Shown: piece after piece, positions 30,427 through 40,607 of the stretch
Numbering within the stretch: position 1 is the stretch's first letter
Layout: each line of letters begins with the position of its first letter
Source: Billgrantia tianxiuensis
Lineage (GTDB): Bacteria > Pseudomonadota > Gammaproteobacteria > Pseudomonadales > Halomonadaceae
Length of the DNA stretch: 64,000 nt
Reading direction: 5' to 3'
Assembly: GCF_009834345.1 (NCBI RefSeq)
Contig: NZ_CP035042.1
Coordinates: 4,774,001-4,838,000 of the forward strand
Notes under the pieces: model-generated
The model's database searches: none
The model's input: the letters and a program-made list of their open reading frames with translations, nothing else
Told to the model about the DNA's origin: nothing
Position numbers and translations under genes: made by a program

Positions 30427-31422
30427 ATGCCTCAGCAGATCCTGTCGCTACTGATCGCCGCCGGCTTCGTGGTGTGCTGGAGCTCCGGCTTCGTCGGTGG
30501 CCGACTTGCCAGCGCACTGGATACGCCAGTGCTCAGTCTGTTCGCCTGGCGCTTTCTGCTCGCCGCCCTGCTGGTGGCGCTATGGTGCCGGTGGCGGCTC
30601 GGCGAGGCGCCGAGGGCGAGCGATATGCGGCGGGAGATGGCGGTCGGCAGCCTGACCATGGGCGGCTACCTGCTGGGCGTGATCGTGGCCATCGACCTGG
30701 GCGTCAGCACCAGCGTCACGGCGCTCGTCACCGCCCTGCAGCCGCTGCTGGCAGCGGCGCTGGCAGGCCCTCTGCTGGGAGAGCGCCTGCGGCCGCGTGG
30801 CTGGCTGGGAATGGTCATCGCCACTCTGGGCGTGGCGCTGTGCGTGGCCGACGACATGCAACAGCCGCTGGCCGCCCCGTGGTGGGCCTACCTGTTGCCG
30901 CTGCTGTCGGTGATCTCGGTCACGCTCGGCAGCGTACTGGCGGTGCGTCAGGCGACCGCCATGCCGCTATCGGCGGCGCTGCTGGCCCAGTTGCTCGCAG
31001 CCGCGGGAATCTTCCTGCTGGCCGCGCTGGTGGTGGAGGGAGGGAAGCTGTCACCGCCAACGCTGGAACCCTCTTTCCTCGCCGCCATCGGCTGGCTGGT
31101 GGTGCTGTCGAGCTTGGGCGGCTACGGCTTCTTCATCGCCAGCCTGCGTCGGCTAGGCGTCACGCTGACCTCGGCGCTGGTGCACCTGACGCCGGGAGTG
31201 ACGCTGCTGTGGGCCGCGGCGATGTTCGGCGAGCGCCTTGGCCCGACCGGGCTCGTCGGCATGGTGCTGGCCGGCGTCGGCGCCGGCCTGGCTATTCGCT
31301 ACGTTCGAAGATCAGGTCCCACACCCCGTGACCGAGACGCTCGCCGCGTGCCTCGAACTTGGTCAGCGGGCGAAACGCCGGACGCGGCACATAGGGTGCC
31401 GTCTCGGGCGTCGCAGAGTTGA
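30427..31422 (+). CDS. EamA/DMT family transporter
   Basis: Drug/metabolite transporter with ten hydrophobic segments in two EamA repeats; N-terminal '[17 protein letters not shown]' is typical. GGAGCACAACG supports the ATG. After 'GLAIRYVRR' the frame continues for 35 charged, non-membrane residues that overlap the convergent trmB gene by 131 nt. A one-base error near 31300 would end the protein by about 31330, so the C-terminus is doubtful. Substrate unknown; control by the divergent LysR protein is likely. Confidence 0.82.
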   Translation: MPQQILSLLIAAGFVVCWSSGFVGGRLASALDTPVLSLFAWRFLLAALLVALWCRWRLGEAPRASDMRREMAVGSLTMGGYLLGVIVAIDLGVSTSVTALVTALQPLLAAALAGPLLGERLRPRGWLGMVIATLGVALCVADDMQQPLAAPWWAYLLPLLSVISVTLGSVLAVRQATAMPLSAALLAQLLAAAGIFLLAALVVEGGKLSPPTLEPSFLAAIGWLVVLSSLGGYGFFIASLRRLGVTLTSALVHLTPGVTLLWAAAMFGERLGPTGLVGMVLAGVGAGLAIRYVRRSGPTPRDRDARRVPRTWSAGETPDAAHRVPSRASQS

Positions 31423-32032
31423 CGTAGCCCGGCGCGGCCGCCATCACCTCGGCCATCCACTCGGCGTAGGCCTGCCAGTCGGTGGCCATGTGCAGCTTGC
31501 CACCCAGCTTCAAGCGGGTACGGATCAGCTCGACGAAAGCGGGCTGCACGATGCGCCGCTTGTGGTGCTTCTTCTTCGGCCAGGGGTCGGGGAAGAACAG
31601 CTGCAGGGTATCGAGGCTGGCTTCCGGCAGGCACTGTTCGAGCACGGCCAGGGCGTCCTCGCGATAGACGCGAAGGTTGGTCAGGCCGCGCTTGTCGGCC
31701 TCGTCGAGCAGCTTGCCCACCCCCGGGGCGTGCACCTCGATGCCGATGAAGTCGGTATCGGGGTGAGTCTCGGCCTGTTCGACCAGCGAGGCGCCCATGC
31801 CGAAGCCGACCTCCACCACCCGCGGTGCCCGGCGCCCGAACAGGGCGTCGAGGTCCTGCCGCCCGTCGGCCAGGGTCAGGCCCAGCCGCGGCCAGACCTC
31901 TTCCAGGCCGCGGGTCTGGGCCTGGGTCATGCGCCCGGCGCGCAGCACGTAGCTCTTGATGCCGCGACGATGCAGCGGGGCGTCCGGCCCTTCCGGGCCG
32001 GTGGTGGCGATATCGCGTTGCGGGTCACTCAT
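31292..32032 (-). CDS. trmB: tRNA (guanine-N7-)-methyltransferase
   Basis: SAM-dependent enzyme forming m7G46 in tRNA. 246 aa with SAM-binding '[17 protein letters not shown]', '[16 protein letters not shown]', '[22 protein letters not shown]' (the TrmB signature) and C-terminal '[21 protein letters not shown]'. It follows thiG by 24 nt, so it is probably the last gene of a thiS-thiG-trmB operon, an arrangement seen in related bacteria. Confidence 0.96.
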   Translation of the reverse strand: MSDPQRDIATTGPEGPDAPLHRRGIKSYVLRAGRMTQAQTRGLEEVWPRLGLTLADGRQDLDALFGRRAPRVVEVGFGMGASLVEQAETHPDTDFIGIEVHAPGVGKLLDEADKRGLTNLRVYREDALAVLEQCLPEASLDTLQLFFPDPWPKKKHHKRRIVQPAFVELIRTRLKLGGKLHMATDWQAYAEWMAEVMAAAPGYVNSATPETAPYVPRPAFRPLTKFEARGERLGHGVWDLIFERSE

Positions 32033-32056
32033 GGATTCGTTGCGGCTCCGGTGGAT

Positions 32057-32911
32057 TCAGCCGTTGATGCGGCCGGCAAAGGGCGAGGAAGGCTCGGCGC
32101 TCTGGCGGCGCGGCATGCGCCCGGCGAGGAAGGCCTCGCGCCCGGCCTCGACGGCCTTCTTCATGGCGCTGGCCATCAGCACCGGCTGGCGCGCGTGGGC
32201 GATGGCCGAGTTCATCAGCACGCCGTCGCAGCCCAGCTCCATGGCCATGGCGGCGTCGGAAGCGGTGCCGATCCCGGCGTCGACCAGCACAGGCACGCCC
32301 GCCTGCTCGATGATCAGGCGGATGTTGTGCGGGTTCTGGATGCCGTGACCGGAGCCGATCAGCGAGCCCAGCGGCATGATCGCGCAGCAGCCCAGGCGCT
32401 CGAGTTCCTTGGCCACGATAGGATCGTCGCTGGTGTAGACCATCACGTCGAAGTCGTCATTGATCAGCTCCTCCGCCGCCTTGAGGGTCTCGACCACGTT
32501 GGGATAGAGGGTCGAGTCGTCGCCCAGTACCTCGAGCTTGACCAGCTTGTGGCCATCGAGCAGCTCTCGCGCCAGCTTGCAGGTACGCACGGCGTCCTTG
32601 GCGGTATAGCAGCCGGCGGTGTTGGGCAGCAGAGTGAAGCGCTCCGGCGGCACCACGTCGAGCAGGTTGGGGCCGGCTTCCTGGCCGAGATTGGTGCGGC
32701 GCACGGCGAAGGTGACGACCTCGGCGCCGGAGGCAGCGATGGCCTCGGCTGTCTCGTCGAAGTCCTTGTACTTGCCGGTGCCGACCAGCAGGCGTGAGGT
32801 GAAGGCGTGGCCGGCAATCCGCAGCGGCTGATCCTGGAAGAAGTCTGTCATCGTTTGAGCCTGTGTCTGTAGCGGAGTCTGGATCGGGAAGCGGTCGGAC
32901 GAGGTAGCCAT
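32057..32911 (-). CDS. thiG: Thiazole synthase
   Basis: Forms the thiazole phosphate of thiamine from dehydroglycine, DXP and ThiS-thiocarboxylate. TIM-barrel motifs: '[12 protein letters not shown]', '[11 protein letters not shown]', '[10 protein letters not shown]', 'WVKLEVLGD'-type '[16 protein letters not shown]' with the catalytic Lys, and '[21 protein letters not shown]'. ATG at 32911 overlaps the thiS stop (TGATG); an internal ATG at 32851 matches the common ThiG N-terminus better but has no ribosome-binding site. Coupled translation with thiS favours the longer form. Confidence 0.94.
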   Translation of the reverse strand: MATSSDRFPIQTPLQTQAQTMTDFFQDQPLRIAGHAFTSRLLVGTGKYKDFDETAEAIAASGAEVVTFAVRRTNLGQEAGPNLLDVVPPERFTLLPNTAGCYTAKDAVRTCKLARELLDGHKLVKLEVLGDDSTLYPNVVETLKAAEELINDDFDVMVYTSDDPIVAKELERLGCCAIMPLGSLIGSGHGIQNPHNIRLIIEQAGVPVLVDAGIGTASDAAMAMELGCDGVLMNSAIAHARQPVLMASAMKKAVEAGREAFLAGRMPRRQSAEPSSPFAGRING

Positions 32912-33111
32912 CAGCCACCGCCGATGGCGTGAACGATCTCGATGCGGTCGCCGTCGGCCAGGGGAGTGGTATCGTGCGCGCTCTTGGGCACGATCTCTTC
33001 GTTACGCTCGACGGCGATACGCCGCCCGCTCAGGCCAAGGCTATCGACCAACTGCGCCACCGTGAGGCCGGGGGCAAGGTCTCGGGCCTCACCGTTGAGC
33101 TGGATCTGCAT
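32911..33111 (-). CDS. thiS: ThiS, sulfur-carrier protein
   Basis: A 66-aa ubiquitin-fold protein: '[22 protein letters not shown]', '[16 protein letters not shown]' and the terminal Gly-Gly(-Gly) in '[10 protein letters not shown]', which is adenylated and thiocarboxylated. GGAGAGGA lies 6 nt before the ATG. A longer frame to 33189 has no similarity to ThiS and is rejected. First gene of the thiS-thiG-trmB unit; no TPP riboswitch structure is evident in the 100 nt upstream. Confidence 0.93.
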   Translation of the reverse strand: MQIQLNGEARDLAPGLTVAQLVDSLGLSGRRIAVERNEEIVPKSAHDTTPLADGDRIEIVHAIGGG

Positions 33112-33213
33112 GGCGTCCTCTCCACGTTGACGAGTGTCGCGGGCCGATATTGTAGCCCTTTCGCGCCCCCCACGGTACGGTAGGCGCAAAACCTATCCGC
33201 AGGAGAGTACACG

Positions 33214-33618
33214 ATGCACGACCGCGGCTGGTGGTGCCTGGCGGCGCTCTCGGGTGCCGTAACGGTCATGGCCGGCGCCTTCGCCGCCCATGCCCTGCAG
33301 GGGCAATTGCCCGAGCGCCTGCTTGGCGCCTTCGAAACCGGCGTGCGCTACCAGGCGTGGCACACCTTGGCGATGCTCGGCGTATTGGCCTGGCGCGCAT
33401 CCCGGCCGCTACGCGGTCAGCTTCTCGTGCTCGGCCTTTGGACAGCAGGAATGGGACTGTTCTCCGGCTCCCTCTACCTGCTGGCGCTCAGCGGCCTGGG
33501 TGCCCTGGGCATGGTGACGCCGTTCGGCGGCGTGCTGATGATCGCCGGCTGGCTGGCGCTGGCCGTCTGTGTGCTGCGCGGCCGGCCCGACGGTCAGTCC
33601 GAATCGGGGATGGCGTAG
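33214..33618 (+). CDS. DUF423 family membrane protein
   Basis: Small membrane protein of 134 aa with four hydrophobic segments. The family pattern is clear: 'GAVTVMAGAFAAHALQGQLPERLLGAFETGVRYQAWHTLAML', with the conserved 'HAL' and 'YQxxH', then 'LGLWTAGMGLFSGSLYLLAL' and 'TPFGGVLMIAGW'. It starts about 100 bp upstream of, and divergent from, thiS. The last 25 nt overlap the convergent thioesterase gene. Function unknown. Confidence 0.85.
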   Translation: MHDRGWWCLAALSGAVTVMAGAFAAHALQGQLPERLLGAFETGVRYQAWHTLAMLGVLAWRASRPLRGQLLVLGLWTAGMGLFSGSLYLLALSGLGALGMVTPFGGVLMIAGWLALAVCVLRGRPDGQSESGMA

Positions 33619-34007
33619 GTCGCGGTGACGTGGGCCACGGGACGCTCGTCACCGGCGGAAAAAAGCTGCACCTCGCCCACCGCCAGGCGACGGCCCAGCT
33701 TGAGGATGCGGGCGTTGGCGATCAGGTCGCGGTCGCCGCGGGCGCGGCGCAGGAAATGGCAGTTGAGATCGGTGGTCACGGCCATCGGCTCGGGGCCGAT
33801 CTGAGCCAGGATCGCCACGTAGAGGCACACGTCGGCGAGCCCCATCATGGTCGGTCCGGAAACGCAGGAGCCGGGACGCAGGTGCTCGTCCTCGATGGCC
33901 AGACTCATGGTCGCCCGCATGTGATCGACCGCCTCAATGGTACCGGCGCGCTGGGGAAACACCTCGTCGAGAAAGTCCTCGATGGCGGCGGCGGTCATCA
34001 CGGTCAT
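33594..34007 (-). CDS. PaaI-type hotdog thioesterase
   Basis: Hotdog-fold acyl-CoA thioesterase family, 137 aa. 'HMRATMSLAIEDEHLRPGSCVSGPTMMGLADVCLYVAIL' contains the G-x3-G helix region, followed by 'TTDLNCHFLRRAR' and 'VTATYAIP'. The start at 34007 ('MTVMTAAAIEDFL') is preceded by GGAGAG; a longer frame to 34118 lacks a ribosome site. Substrate unknown. Confidence 0.85.
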   Translation of the reverse strand: MTVMTAAAIEDFLDEVFPQRAGTIEAVDHMRATMSLAIEDEHLRPGSCVSGPTMMGLADVCLYVAILAQIGPEPMAVTTDLNCHFLRRARGDRDLIANARILKLGRRLAVGEVQLFSAGDERPVAHVTATYAIPDSD

Positions 34008-34235
34008 GAGGCTCTCCTGACAGTATGAAACGGTGGAAATGAGGCTCAAGATAACGCAAGCCAACCCTTCCGCACAGTCGTCCTCCACAAGAACCGTACA
34101 TACTCTGCTCGACGACATCCTCAGCCGAATCGTTCAATGGTCGAGCATGCCGGCAACGGTGAAATCTTCCATTAACATGCCGGTGCAAGGATTCCTTCGA
34201 CAGGATGGGGCGCGTGCGCCCTGGCGGGAGAGACA

Positions 34236-34985
34236 ATGACAACACCCAGCCCCGTGACGAGCCAGGCCCGGTATCACATTGCCGTGGTGGACGACGAAGT
34301 CGACATGCTGGACGTGCTGCAGGATGTCCTTCAGGAGGAGGGCTACCGGGTCAGCGCTCTGCGCAGCGGCCAGGCCCTGCATGAACTGCTCGCCCGCGAC
34401 CCGGCGGACCTGGTCGTGCTCGACCTGAAGCTGGCCGGCGAGAATGGCCTGCAGGTGGCTCGCGAGGTCCGCGCGACCAACCCGGTGCCGATCATGATGC
34501 TGACCGGCAAGGGGGATGAAACCGATCGCATCCTGGGCCTGGAGGTCGCGGCCGACGACTTCCTGATGAAGCCTTTCAACCTGCGCGAACTGATGGCGCG
34601 GGTGCACGCCCTGCTGCGCCGCGCCAAGCAGCTCAGCGTGACGCTGCAGGACGTCGACCAGGACCATGAATGCCTGTGGTTCGACGACTGGCGGCTCGAC
34701 CTCACCCGACGCGTGCTCTACGACCCCCGCAATCATCCGGTCAACCTCACCTTCGGCGAGTACAACCTGCTGGAGAGCCTGGTCACCTCGGCCAATCATG
34801 TGCTGAGCCGCGATAGCCTGCTCGAGCGCACCCGCGGCACCGACAGCGACTCGTTCGACCGCAGCATCGACGTGCTGATCCTGCGCCTGCGTCGCAAGAT
34901 CGAAGCCAACCCGAAGCATCCCCGCTACATCCTGACCGAACGGGGCCTGGGCTACGTCTTCCAGGCCCAGGTTCGCAAGCGCTGA
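34236..34985 (+). CDS. OmpR-family response regulator
   Basis: 249 aa: receiver domain with acidic pocket 'VVDDE' (about residues 18-21), phospho-acceptor Asp63 in 'VVLDLKL' and Lys112 in 'MKPF', then a winged-helix DNA-binding domain ending 'RYILTERGLGYVF'. The stop overlaps the kinase start (TGATG). The kinase and a fructose-type ABC operon follow on the same strand, so it probably controls that operon. A GC-rich 6-bp hairpin (GGGCGC-GT-GCGCCC, about 34209-34222) lies just ahead of the start and could mask the ribosome site. Confidence 0.93.
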   Translation: MTTPSPVTSQARYHIAVVDDEVDMLDVLQDVLQEEGYRVSALRSGQALHELLARDPADLVVLDLKLAGENGLQVAREVRATNPVPIMMLTGKGDETDRILGLEVAADDFLMKPFNLRELMARVHALLRRAKQLSVTLQDVDQDHECLWFDDWRLDLTRRVLYDPRNHPVNLTFGEYNLLESLVTSANHVLSRDSLLERTRGTDSDSFDRSIDVLILRLRRKIEANPKHPRYILTERGLGYVFQAQVRKR

Positions 34986-37507
34986 TGGGGCGCTGGACCC
35001 TGCAGCGCCGTGCCCTGGCGGCACTGGTCGTGGCCACGCTGTTGGCACTCGGTCTGGTGCTGGTCGCCTGGTTCGGCCTGACCCAGACCCGCAATGCCGT
35101 CAGCGAGTTCGAGGCCCGAACGCTGCCGGAGATTCGCACCGCACTGACGCTCTCCGAGGAAGTGGCGCAATTGGCTGCCCTGGCCCCCTACGTAGCCTCG
35201 GCCGCCAAACCCTTCCTGCTGCAGATCGAGCGCGACCGCCTGACCCGGCGCTTCCAGTCGCTGGTAGCCGTGGCCGCCTCGATCCGCGACCGGCCCTTCC
35301 GAGAGATGCTGGAGGCCCAGTTGAACGCGCTGCAAGCCGACATCGATCGCCTGACCGACCTGATGGAGAGCGAGCTCTTCCTGCGCGAGGATCTACTGAC
35401 GGCCCAGTTCGAGGTCACCCAGATCGTCGTCCAGGGCGCCGAGTTCGGCGGGGCACCCTCCTTGACCCGCTGGCAGATCCTGGAGGCGCTGTATCAAGGC
35501 CTCAGCAACCCTGACCAGTGGATCGGGCAGTGGGCTATCCTGGCGGAGCCACCCGACCCCGACATGCCCCATGCCGAAGCCTACCGGCGGCTCCTGGAAC
35601 TGGCGGAAGACAGCGCCGCGAGAATGGCGCAGATCAACCAGCAGAAGGCGTTCCTGCTGGCCAGCCTGCGCGCCCGGTCCGAGCGCCTGACCGGCGAGGT
35701 CAACGGCTTCGCCGGCGCCCTGCAGCGTGAGGTCGTGATCCAGCAGCAAACCGTGCATGCCCAGGTCAACCGGGTGCTGCTCGGGATGATGCTGATGACC
35801 GGGCTGCTGATCCTGGGCGTGATTTTGCATTACATGGGCAACCTGAAGACCATACGCGACCTGGGGGTCGTCACGCAGGACATGGTGCAACTGGCGCAGG
35901 GCGGTGAAGCCCCCAAGCATATCGCCATCACACGCCATGACGAAATCGGGACGCTGGCCAGGGCCTATGAAGTCTTTCGCGACCACGCCGGGCGCATCGA
36001 ACAGGCGGGGCACGACCTGCGCGCTCAAAAGCACCTGCTGGAGACGGTGTTCAACGAGATCCAGGACGGGCTCAGCGTGTTTTCCGCCGACGATCGCTTG
36101 ATTGCCTGGAACCGTCGCTACCTGGACATGTTCGGTCTGACGCCCGGCGCGATCGGCACCGGCATGCCCTTGGCCGAGGTGCAGCGCCAGATGGCGCGCC
36201 ACCCCCATCGCAACGTGACGCTGGCCAACCGCTCGGTCGACATGAGCACGATCAACCTCCGTCGTCATCAGGTCTACCAGAGCTTCGAGCGTCACTACGA
36301 CGATGGCCGGGTCATCGAGTTTCGCAGCCAGCCCATGCCCGGCGGTGGTTTCGTGACGCTCTACAGCGATCTCAGTGACCGACGCACGATCGAGCAGCAG
36401 CTGCAGCAAGCCCAGAAGATGGAGGTGCTAGGCCAGCTGACCGGCGGCGTGGCCCACGACTTCAACAACCTGCTGGCGGCACTTCTCGGCAACCTGCAAC
36501 TGCTCGAGCAGCAGGCCGGCCTGCCCGAGAGGGCGCGACGCTACACCGAGCGCGCCCTGGATGTCGGTGAACGGGGCACCCAACTGGTCCAGCGCCTGCT
36601 GGCCTTCAGTCGCAAGCAGCACCTGCAGCCGGAGTGGGTCTATATCGATGCCCTGATCGACGGGCTCGAGGAGTTGCTCGAATATAGCGTCTCGGCACAT
36701 ACCCAGCTGCTGATTCGGCTGCAGGCGCCGGATACGCGGCTGTATATCGACCCTTCGCAGTTGGAGAATGCGATTCTCAATCTGGCATTGAACAGCAGTG
36801 CGGCAATGCCGCGAGGCGGCCAACTCGTCATCGCCACCGAATTCACACCGGGCGAGAAGCCGGCGGTGACGATCACCGTCCGCGATACTGGCCAGGGCAT
36901 ACCGGCCGAGCTGCAGGCGCGGGTGCTGGAACCTTTCTTCACCACCAAACCCATGGGCCAGGGTAGTGGCCTGGGGTTGAGCAGCGTCTATGGCTTCGTC
37001 ACCCAGAGCGGCGGCGAGTTCAGCATGGAATCCGAACCGGGCCGGGGCACGGCGGTGCGCTTGAGCTGGCCGGTACAGAGCGTCACGGCCCCCTCCCTGC
37101 CAGCGGCCTCGACCGTCCTCGCCGTGGCGGTACCTGTCGACACGTGCGTGGTCGTGGTCGAAGACGACGCCGAGGTCAGGCGGGTCACGGCGGAACTCAT
37201 CGCCGCCCACCGTTCCGTCGCGTCGTTCCGTCACGCCGAACAGGCGCTCGACTGGCTGCGGGACAATGCCGCGTCGACGGGCCTGGTGCTCACCGACGTC
37301 AACCTGGACGGTGCGCTTAGCGGGGTCGACCTGCGCGAGCAGGTGCGCCGCCTGTGGCCCATGATTCCGGTGGTGCTGGCGTCGGGCATGCCCCGCGAAG
37401 CGCTGGAGCGCGAGTATGGGCTCTCCATGGGCGATGCGTTCCTGCAGAAACCGATTCGTCCCGAGCAATGGCAAGCCTTTTTTGACGCTCCTTCGCCTGG
37501 TCGCTGA
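34985..37507 (+). CDS. Hybrid sensor histidine kinase (periplasmic sensor, HAMP, PAS, kinase, receiver)
   Basis: 840-aa inner-membrane kinase. TM1 at about residues 13-33 and TM2 about 262-283 flank a 230-residue helical periplasmic domain. A HAMP-like linker, a PAS domain ('[23 protein letters not shown]', about 360-470), HisKA with His491 in '[18 protein letters not shown]', an ATPase domain ('[10 protein letters not shown]', '[15 protein letters not shown]') and a C-terminal receiver with Asp771 in '[10 protein letters not shown]' follow. No HPt domain is fused, so phosphotransfer to the OmpR-type partner may be direct. The periplasmic domain may read the binding protein encoded at 40608. 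Confidence 0.9.
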   Translation: MGRWTLQRRALAALVVATLLALGLVLVAWFGLTQTRNAVSEFEARTLPEIRTALTLSEEVAQLAALAPYVASAAKPFLLQIERDRLTRRFQSLVAVAASIRDRPFREMLEAQLNALQADIDRLTDLMESELFLREDLLTAQFEVTQIVVQGAEFGGAPSLTRWQILEALYQGLSNPDQWIGQWAILAEPPDPDMPHAEAYRRLLELAEDSAARMAQINQQKAFLLASLRARSERLTGEVNGFAGALQREVVIQQQTVHAQVNRVLLGMMLMTGLLILGVILHYMGNLKTIRDLGVVTQDMVQLAQGGEAPKHIAITRHDEIGTLARAYEVFRDHAGRIEQAGHDLRAQKHLLETVFNEIQDGLSVFSADDRLIAWNRRYLDMFGLTPGAIGTGMPLAEVQRQMARHPHRNVTLANRSVDMSTINLRRHQVYQSFERHYDDGRVIEFRSQPMPGGGFVTLYSDLSDRRTIEQQLQQAQKMEVLGQLTGGVAHDFNNLLAALLGNLQLLEQQAGLPERARRYTERALDVGERGTQLVQRLLAFSRKQHLQPEWVYIDALIDGLEELLEYSVSAHTQLLIRLQAPDTRLYIDPSQLENAILNLALNSSAAMPRGGQLVIATEFTPGEKPAVTITVRDTGQGIPAELQARVLEPFFTTKPMGQGSGLGLSSVYGFVTQSGGEFSMESEPGRGTAVRLSWPVQSVTAPSLPAASTVLAVAVPVDTCVVVVEDDAEVRRVTAELIAAHRSVASFRHAEQALDWLRDNAASTGLVLTDVNLDGALSGVDLREQVRRLWPMIPVVLASGMPREALEREYGLSMGDAFLQKPIRPEQWQAFFDAPSPGR

Positions 37508-37628
37508 AGCCGGGCGACATATGTTTCAAATATTTCAGTTCGCCTTGCGGCGGTGAAATCGTTGGTTAGTATCCTGCCGCCATGGTGTCCCGAGCCACTG
37601 CCACAACAACAACGCTCAGGAGTACACC

Positions 37629-38647
37629 ATGAAGAAGACTCTCTCCGCGCTGACCTTGGGTCTGGCGGCAACCCTCGTCACGCCGACCCTGCTGGCCGAC
37701 GAGGTGCTGGTGGGCCTCATCACCAAGACCAACACCAACCCCTTCTTCGTCAAGATGCGTGAAGGCGCCCAGGCTCAGACCGATGCGCTGGGTGTCGAGT
37801 TGCGCACCTTTGCCGGCCGCTTCGATGGCGACAACGACTCCCAGGTGCAGGCCATCGAAAACCTGGTGTCTTCCGGGGCCCAAGGCATCCTGATTACCCC
37901 CAACGACCCGGTGGCAATCGTGCCCACCATCGAGCGCGCCGCGAAGCCGGCGTCCTGGTGATCGCGCTGGATACCCCCTTGAATCCCGCCGATGCCGCCG
38001 ATGCCACCTTGGCGACCGACAACTTCAAGGCCGGTGAACTGATCGGCCAATGGGCGCGAAGCAAGATGGGCGACGAAGCCGACAATGCCAGAATCGCGTT
38101 GCTGGACCTGAGCACCAGCGAGATCACTGTCGACGTCGCGCGCAACCAGGGCTTCCTGCAGGGTTTCGGTATCGACCTCAACGACCCCAACGACATCGGC
38201 GATGAAGACGACCCGCGCATCGTCGGCAACGACGTGACCCAAGGTTCCGAGGAGGGCGGCCGGCGAGCCATGGAGAACCTGCTGCAAAAGGATCCCAGCA
38301 TCAATCTCGTCTACACCATCAACGAACCAGCCGCGGCCGGCGCCTATGAAGCGCTGAAGGCCGCCGGTCGGGAGGATTCGGTGATCATCGTCTCGGTCGA
38401 TGGCGGCTGCCCAGGCGTGCGCAATGTCGCCGATGGCGTCATCGGTGCCACCTCGATGCAGTTCCCCTTGCGCATGGCGTCCATGGGGGTCGAGTCGATC
38501 GTCGAGTACGCCAGGAACGGGGAGAGACCCGAGGCATCGAACGGGCTCGATTTCGTCGATACCGGCGTCGAGTTGATCACCGACGCCCCGGTAGCCGGAA
38601 TACCTTCGGTTTCCTCCGCCGATGGCCTGGAAACGTGCTGGGGCTGA
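37629..38647 (+). CDS. frcB: Fructose-type ABC transporter substrate-binding protein (FrcB-like), frameshifted
   Basis: Periplasmic sugar-binding protein of about 340 aa with signal peptide ending 'PTLLA'. '[19 protein letters not shown]', '[11 protein letters not shown]' and '[18 protein letters not shown]' closely resemble FrcB of Sinorhizobium (fructose, mannose, ribose). The frame breaks at about 37940; one base in GCC restores '[17 protein letters not shown]'. Upstream (37532-37559) an ATTTCA...TGAAAT dyad encloses a GC stem and may be regulatory. The start has CAGGAG 6-7 nt before it. Confidence 0.88.
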
Positions 38648-38702
38648 AGCAGTCGTAGTCCGTCGGCGCCCCCCCCGGCGCCGACCTACCCACAGGTGAG
38701 TT

Positions 38703-39788
38703 ATGACACAACCCAAGCCATCAGGCCCTCACGACCTGACGGCCCATGAGCATGTGGCGGAAACCTCGGTCGGACAGGTGGCTCGATTCGAGGAAGAGGC
38801 ACTCTCGCTGGGCCGGCGGATCCATCGCTTTTTCCATGCCAACCCGACGGCAGCGCCGGCCCTGGTCCTGGTCGTCTCGGTGCTGGCCTTCGTCGTGCTG
38901 GTGGGGGAGCGCTTCCTGGCGCCGTTCAACCTGTCGCTGGTCCTGCAGCAGGTGACCATCATCGGCACGCTGGGCATCGCCCAGACACTGATCATCCTGA
39001 CCATGGGCATCGACCTTTCCGTGGGCGCCATCATGGTGCTCTCGTCGGTGGTGATGGGGAGGATGGCCGTCGATTACGGCCTGCCGCCGTCGCTGGCACT
39101 GGCCGTCGGCCTGCTGACCGGCGCCATTTGCGGGCTACTCAACGGCACCTTGGTGACACGGCTGAAACTGCCGCCGTTCATCGCCACCCTGGGCACCTGG
39201 AACGTCTTCTTCGCGCTGAACCTGTGGTACTCGAAGAGCGAAGCCATCCGCTCCCAGGAGATCACGGCCACGGCACCGCTGCTGCAGTGGGGCGGCACCG
39301 CCTTCGAGCTGTTCGGAGCACGCTTCACCTACGGCTCGATTCTGATGCTGGCGCTGTTCTGCGGCGTCTGGTACGCCCTGAACTGGACCGCCTGGGGCCG
39401 CCATGTCTACGCCACCGGCGACGACAAGGATGCCGCCGAACTGGCCGGGATCCGCACCCGCCGGGTCTTGCTGTCGGTCTATATCGTCGCCGGCCTCATC
39501 TGCGCCATCGCCGCCTGGCTGCTGATCGGGCGCACCGGCTCGGTCAGCCCCCAGGCCGGTTTCACCGCCAACCTGGACAGCATCACCGCCGTGGTGATCG
39601 GGGGCACGTCCTTGTTCGGCGGGCGAGGTTCCATCTTCGGCACCCTGATTGGCGCCCTGATCGTCGGGGTGTTTCGCAACGGGTTGGCCCTGGCCGGCGT
39701 CGATGTGCTGTGGCAGGAGTTCACCGTCGGCATGCTGATCATCGTCGCCGTGACCACCGACCAGTGGATCAGGAGGGTCTCGGCATGA
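38703..39788 (+). CDS. frcC: Fructose-type ABC transporter permease (FrcC-like)
   Basis: Permease of the ribose/xylose branch, 361 aa with about ten membrane segments after a 55-residue cytoplasmic N-terminus. Diagnostic segments: 'GIAQTLIILTMGIDLSVGAIMVLSSVVMG', 'NGTLVTRLKLPPFIATLGTW', 'YATGDDKDAAELAGI' and 'VVIGGTSLFGGRGSIFGTLIGALIVGVF'. Its stop overlaps the ATPase start by 4 nt. Similarity to FrcC is strong throughout. Confidence 0.92.
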   Translation: MTQPKPSGPHDLTAHEHVAETSVGQVARFEEEALSLGRRIHRFFHANPTAAPALVLVVSVLAFVVLVGERFLAPFNLSLVLQQVTIIGTLGIAQTLIILTMGIDLSVGAIMVLSSVVMGRMAVDYGLPPSLALAVGLLTGAICGLLNGTLVTRLKLPPFIATLGTWNVFFALNLWYSKSEAIRSQEITATAPLLQWGGTAFELFGARFTYGSILMLALFCGVWYALNWTAWGRHVYATGDDKDAAELAGIRTRRVLLSVYIVAGLICAIAAWLLIGRTGSVSPQAGFTANLDSITAVVIGGTSLFGGRGSIFGTLIGALIVGVFRNGLALAGVDVLWQEFTVGMLIIVAVTTDQWIRRVSA

Positions 39789-40558
39789 CTGGCGTTACTC
39801 CGATACTGGAAGCGACCGGCCTGGTCAAACGCTATGGGCGGGTCACCGCGCTGGACCGGGCGGATTTCGACCTCTACCCCGGCGAAGTGCTGGCCGTGAT
39901 CGGCGACAACGGCGCGGGCAAGTCGACGCTGATCAAGGCGCTGTCCGGCGCCGTGATACCCGACCAGGGTGAAATTCGCCTGCATGGCAAGCCAGTGCGC
40001 TTCGGCAACCCGATGGAGGCCCGCGCCGCCGGCATCGAGACGGTCTATCAGACGCTGGCCGTGTCACCGGCGCTGGGGATCGCCGACAATCTGTTCCTGG
40101 GCCGCGAGATCCGCAAGCCCGGCATCCTGGGCTCCGTGTTCCGCATGCTGGACAAGGCGGAGATGCAGCGTCAGGCGCGCAAGGAGCTGTCCGAGCTGGG
40201 GCTGCTGACCATCCAGAACATCAACCAGGCTGTGGAAACGCTCTCCGGCGGCCAGCGTCAGGGGGTGGCCGTCGCCCGCTCGGCAGCCTTCGGCAGCCAG
40301 GTGGTGATTCTGGACGAGCCGACGGCGGCCCTGGGCGTCAAGGAGTCGCGGCGGGTGCTGAACCTGATCCGACAACTGCGCGACAAGGGGCTGCCGATCG
40401 TGCTGATCAGTCATAATATGCCCCATGTGTTCGAGGTCGCCGACCGGATTCACGTCCATCGCCTGGGCCGCCGGGCTGCCGTGATCCATCCGGATACGCA
40501 CAGCATGTCCGATGCGGTCGCCATCATGACCGGTGCCACCGAGCTAGGCGTCGCATGA
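39785..40558 (+). CDS. frcA: Fructose-type ABC transporter ATPase (FrcA-like)
   Basis: Single-cassette ATPase, 257 aa, as FrcA rather than the tandem cassettes of RbsA. Walker A 'GDNGAGKSTLIKAL', Q-loop 'YQTLAVSPALGIADNLFLGRE', signature 'LSGGQRQGVAVARSAA', Walker B 'VVILDEPTAALG' and H-loop 'LISHNM'. Starts inside the frcC stop and is followed by the second periplasmic binding protein gene. Confidence 0.94.
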   Translation: MTGVTPILEATGLVKRYGRVTALDRADFDLYPGEVLAVIGDNGAGKSTLIKALSGAVIPDQGEIRLHGKPVRFGNPMEARAAGIETVYQTLAVSPALGIADNLFLGREIRKPGILGSVFRMLDKAEMQRQARKELSELGLLTIQNINQAVETLSGGQRQGVAVARSAAFGSQVVILDEPTAALGVKESRRVLNLIRQLRDKGLPIVLISHNMPHVFEVADRIHVHRLGRRAAVIHPDTHSMSDAVAIMTGATELGVA

Positions 40559-40607
40559 CCCGAGCGTGATCCACTACCGCTTCACCCAATCCGATCAGGG
40601 AGCCTGT

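Noticed and set aside
33112..33213. A TPP riboswitch upstream of thiS
   Set aside because: Only about 100 nt separate thiS from DUF423, and I cannot find the CUGAGA and ACCUGA-type core motifs in either orientation.
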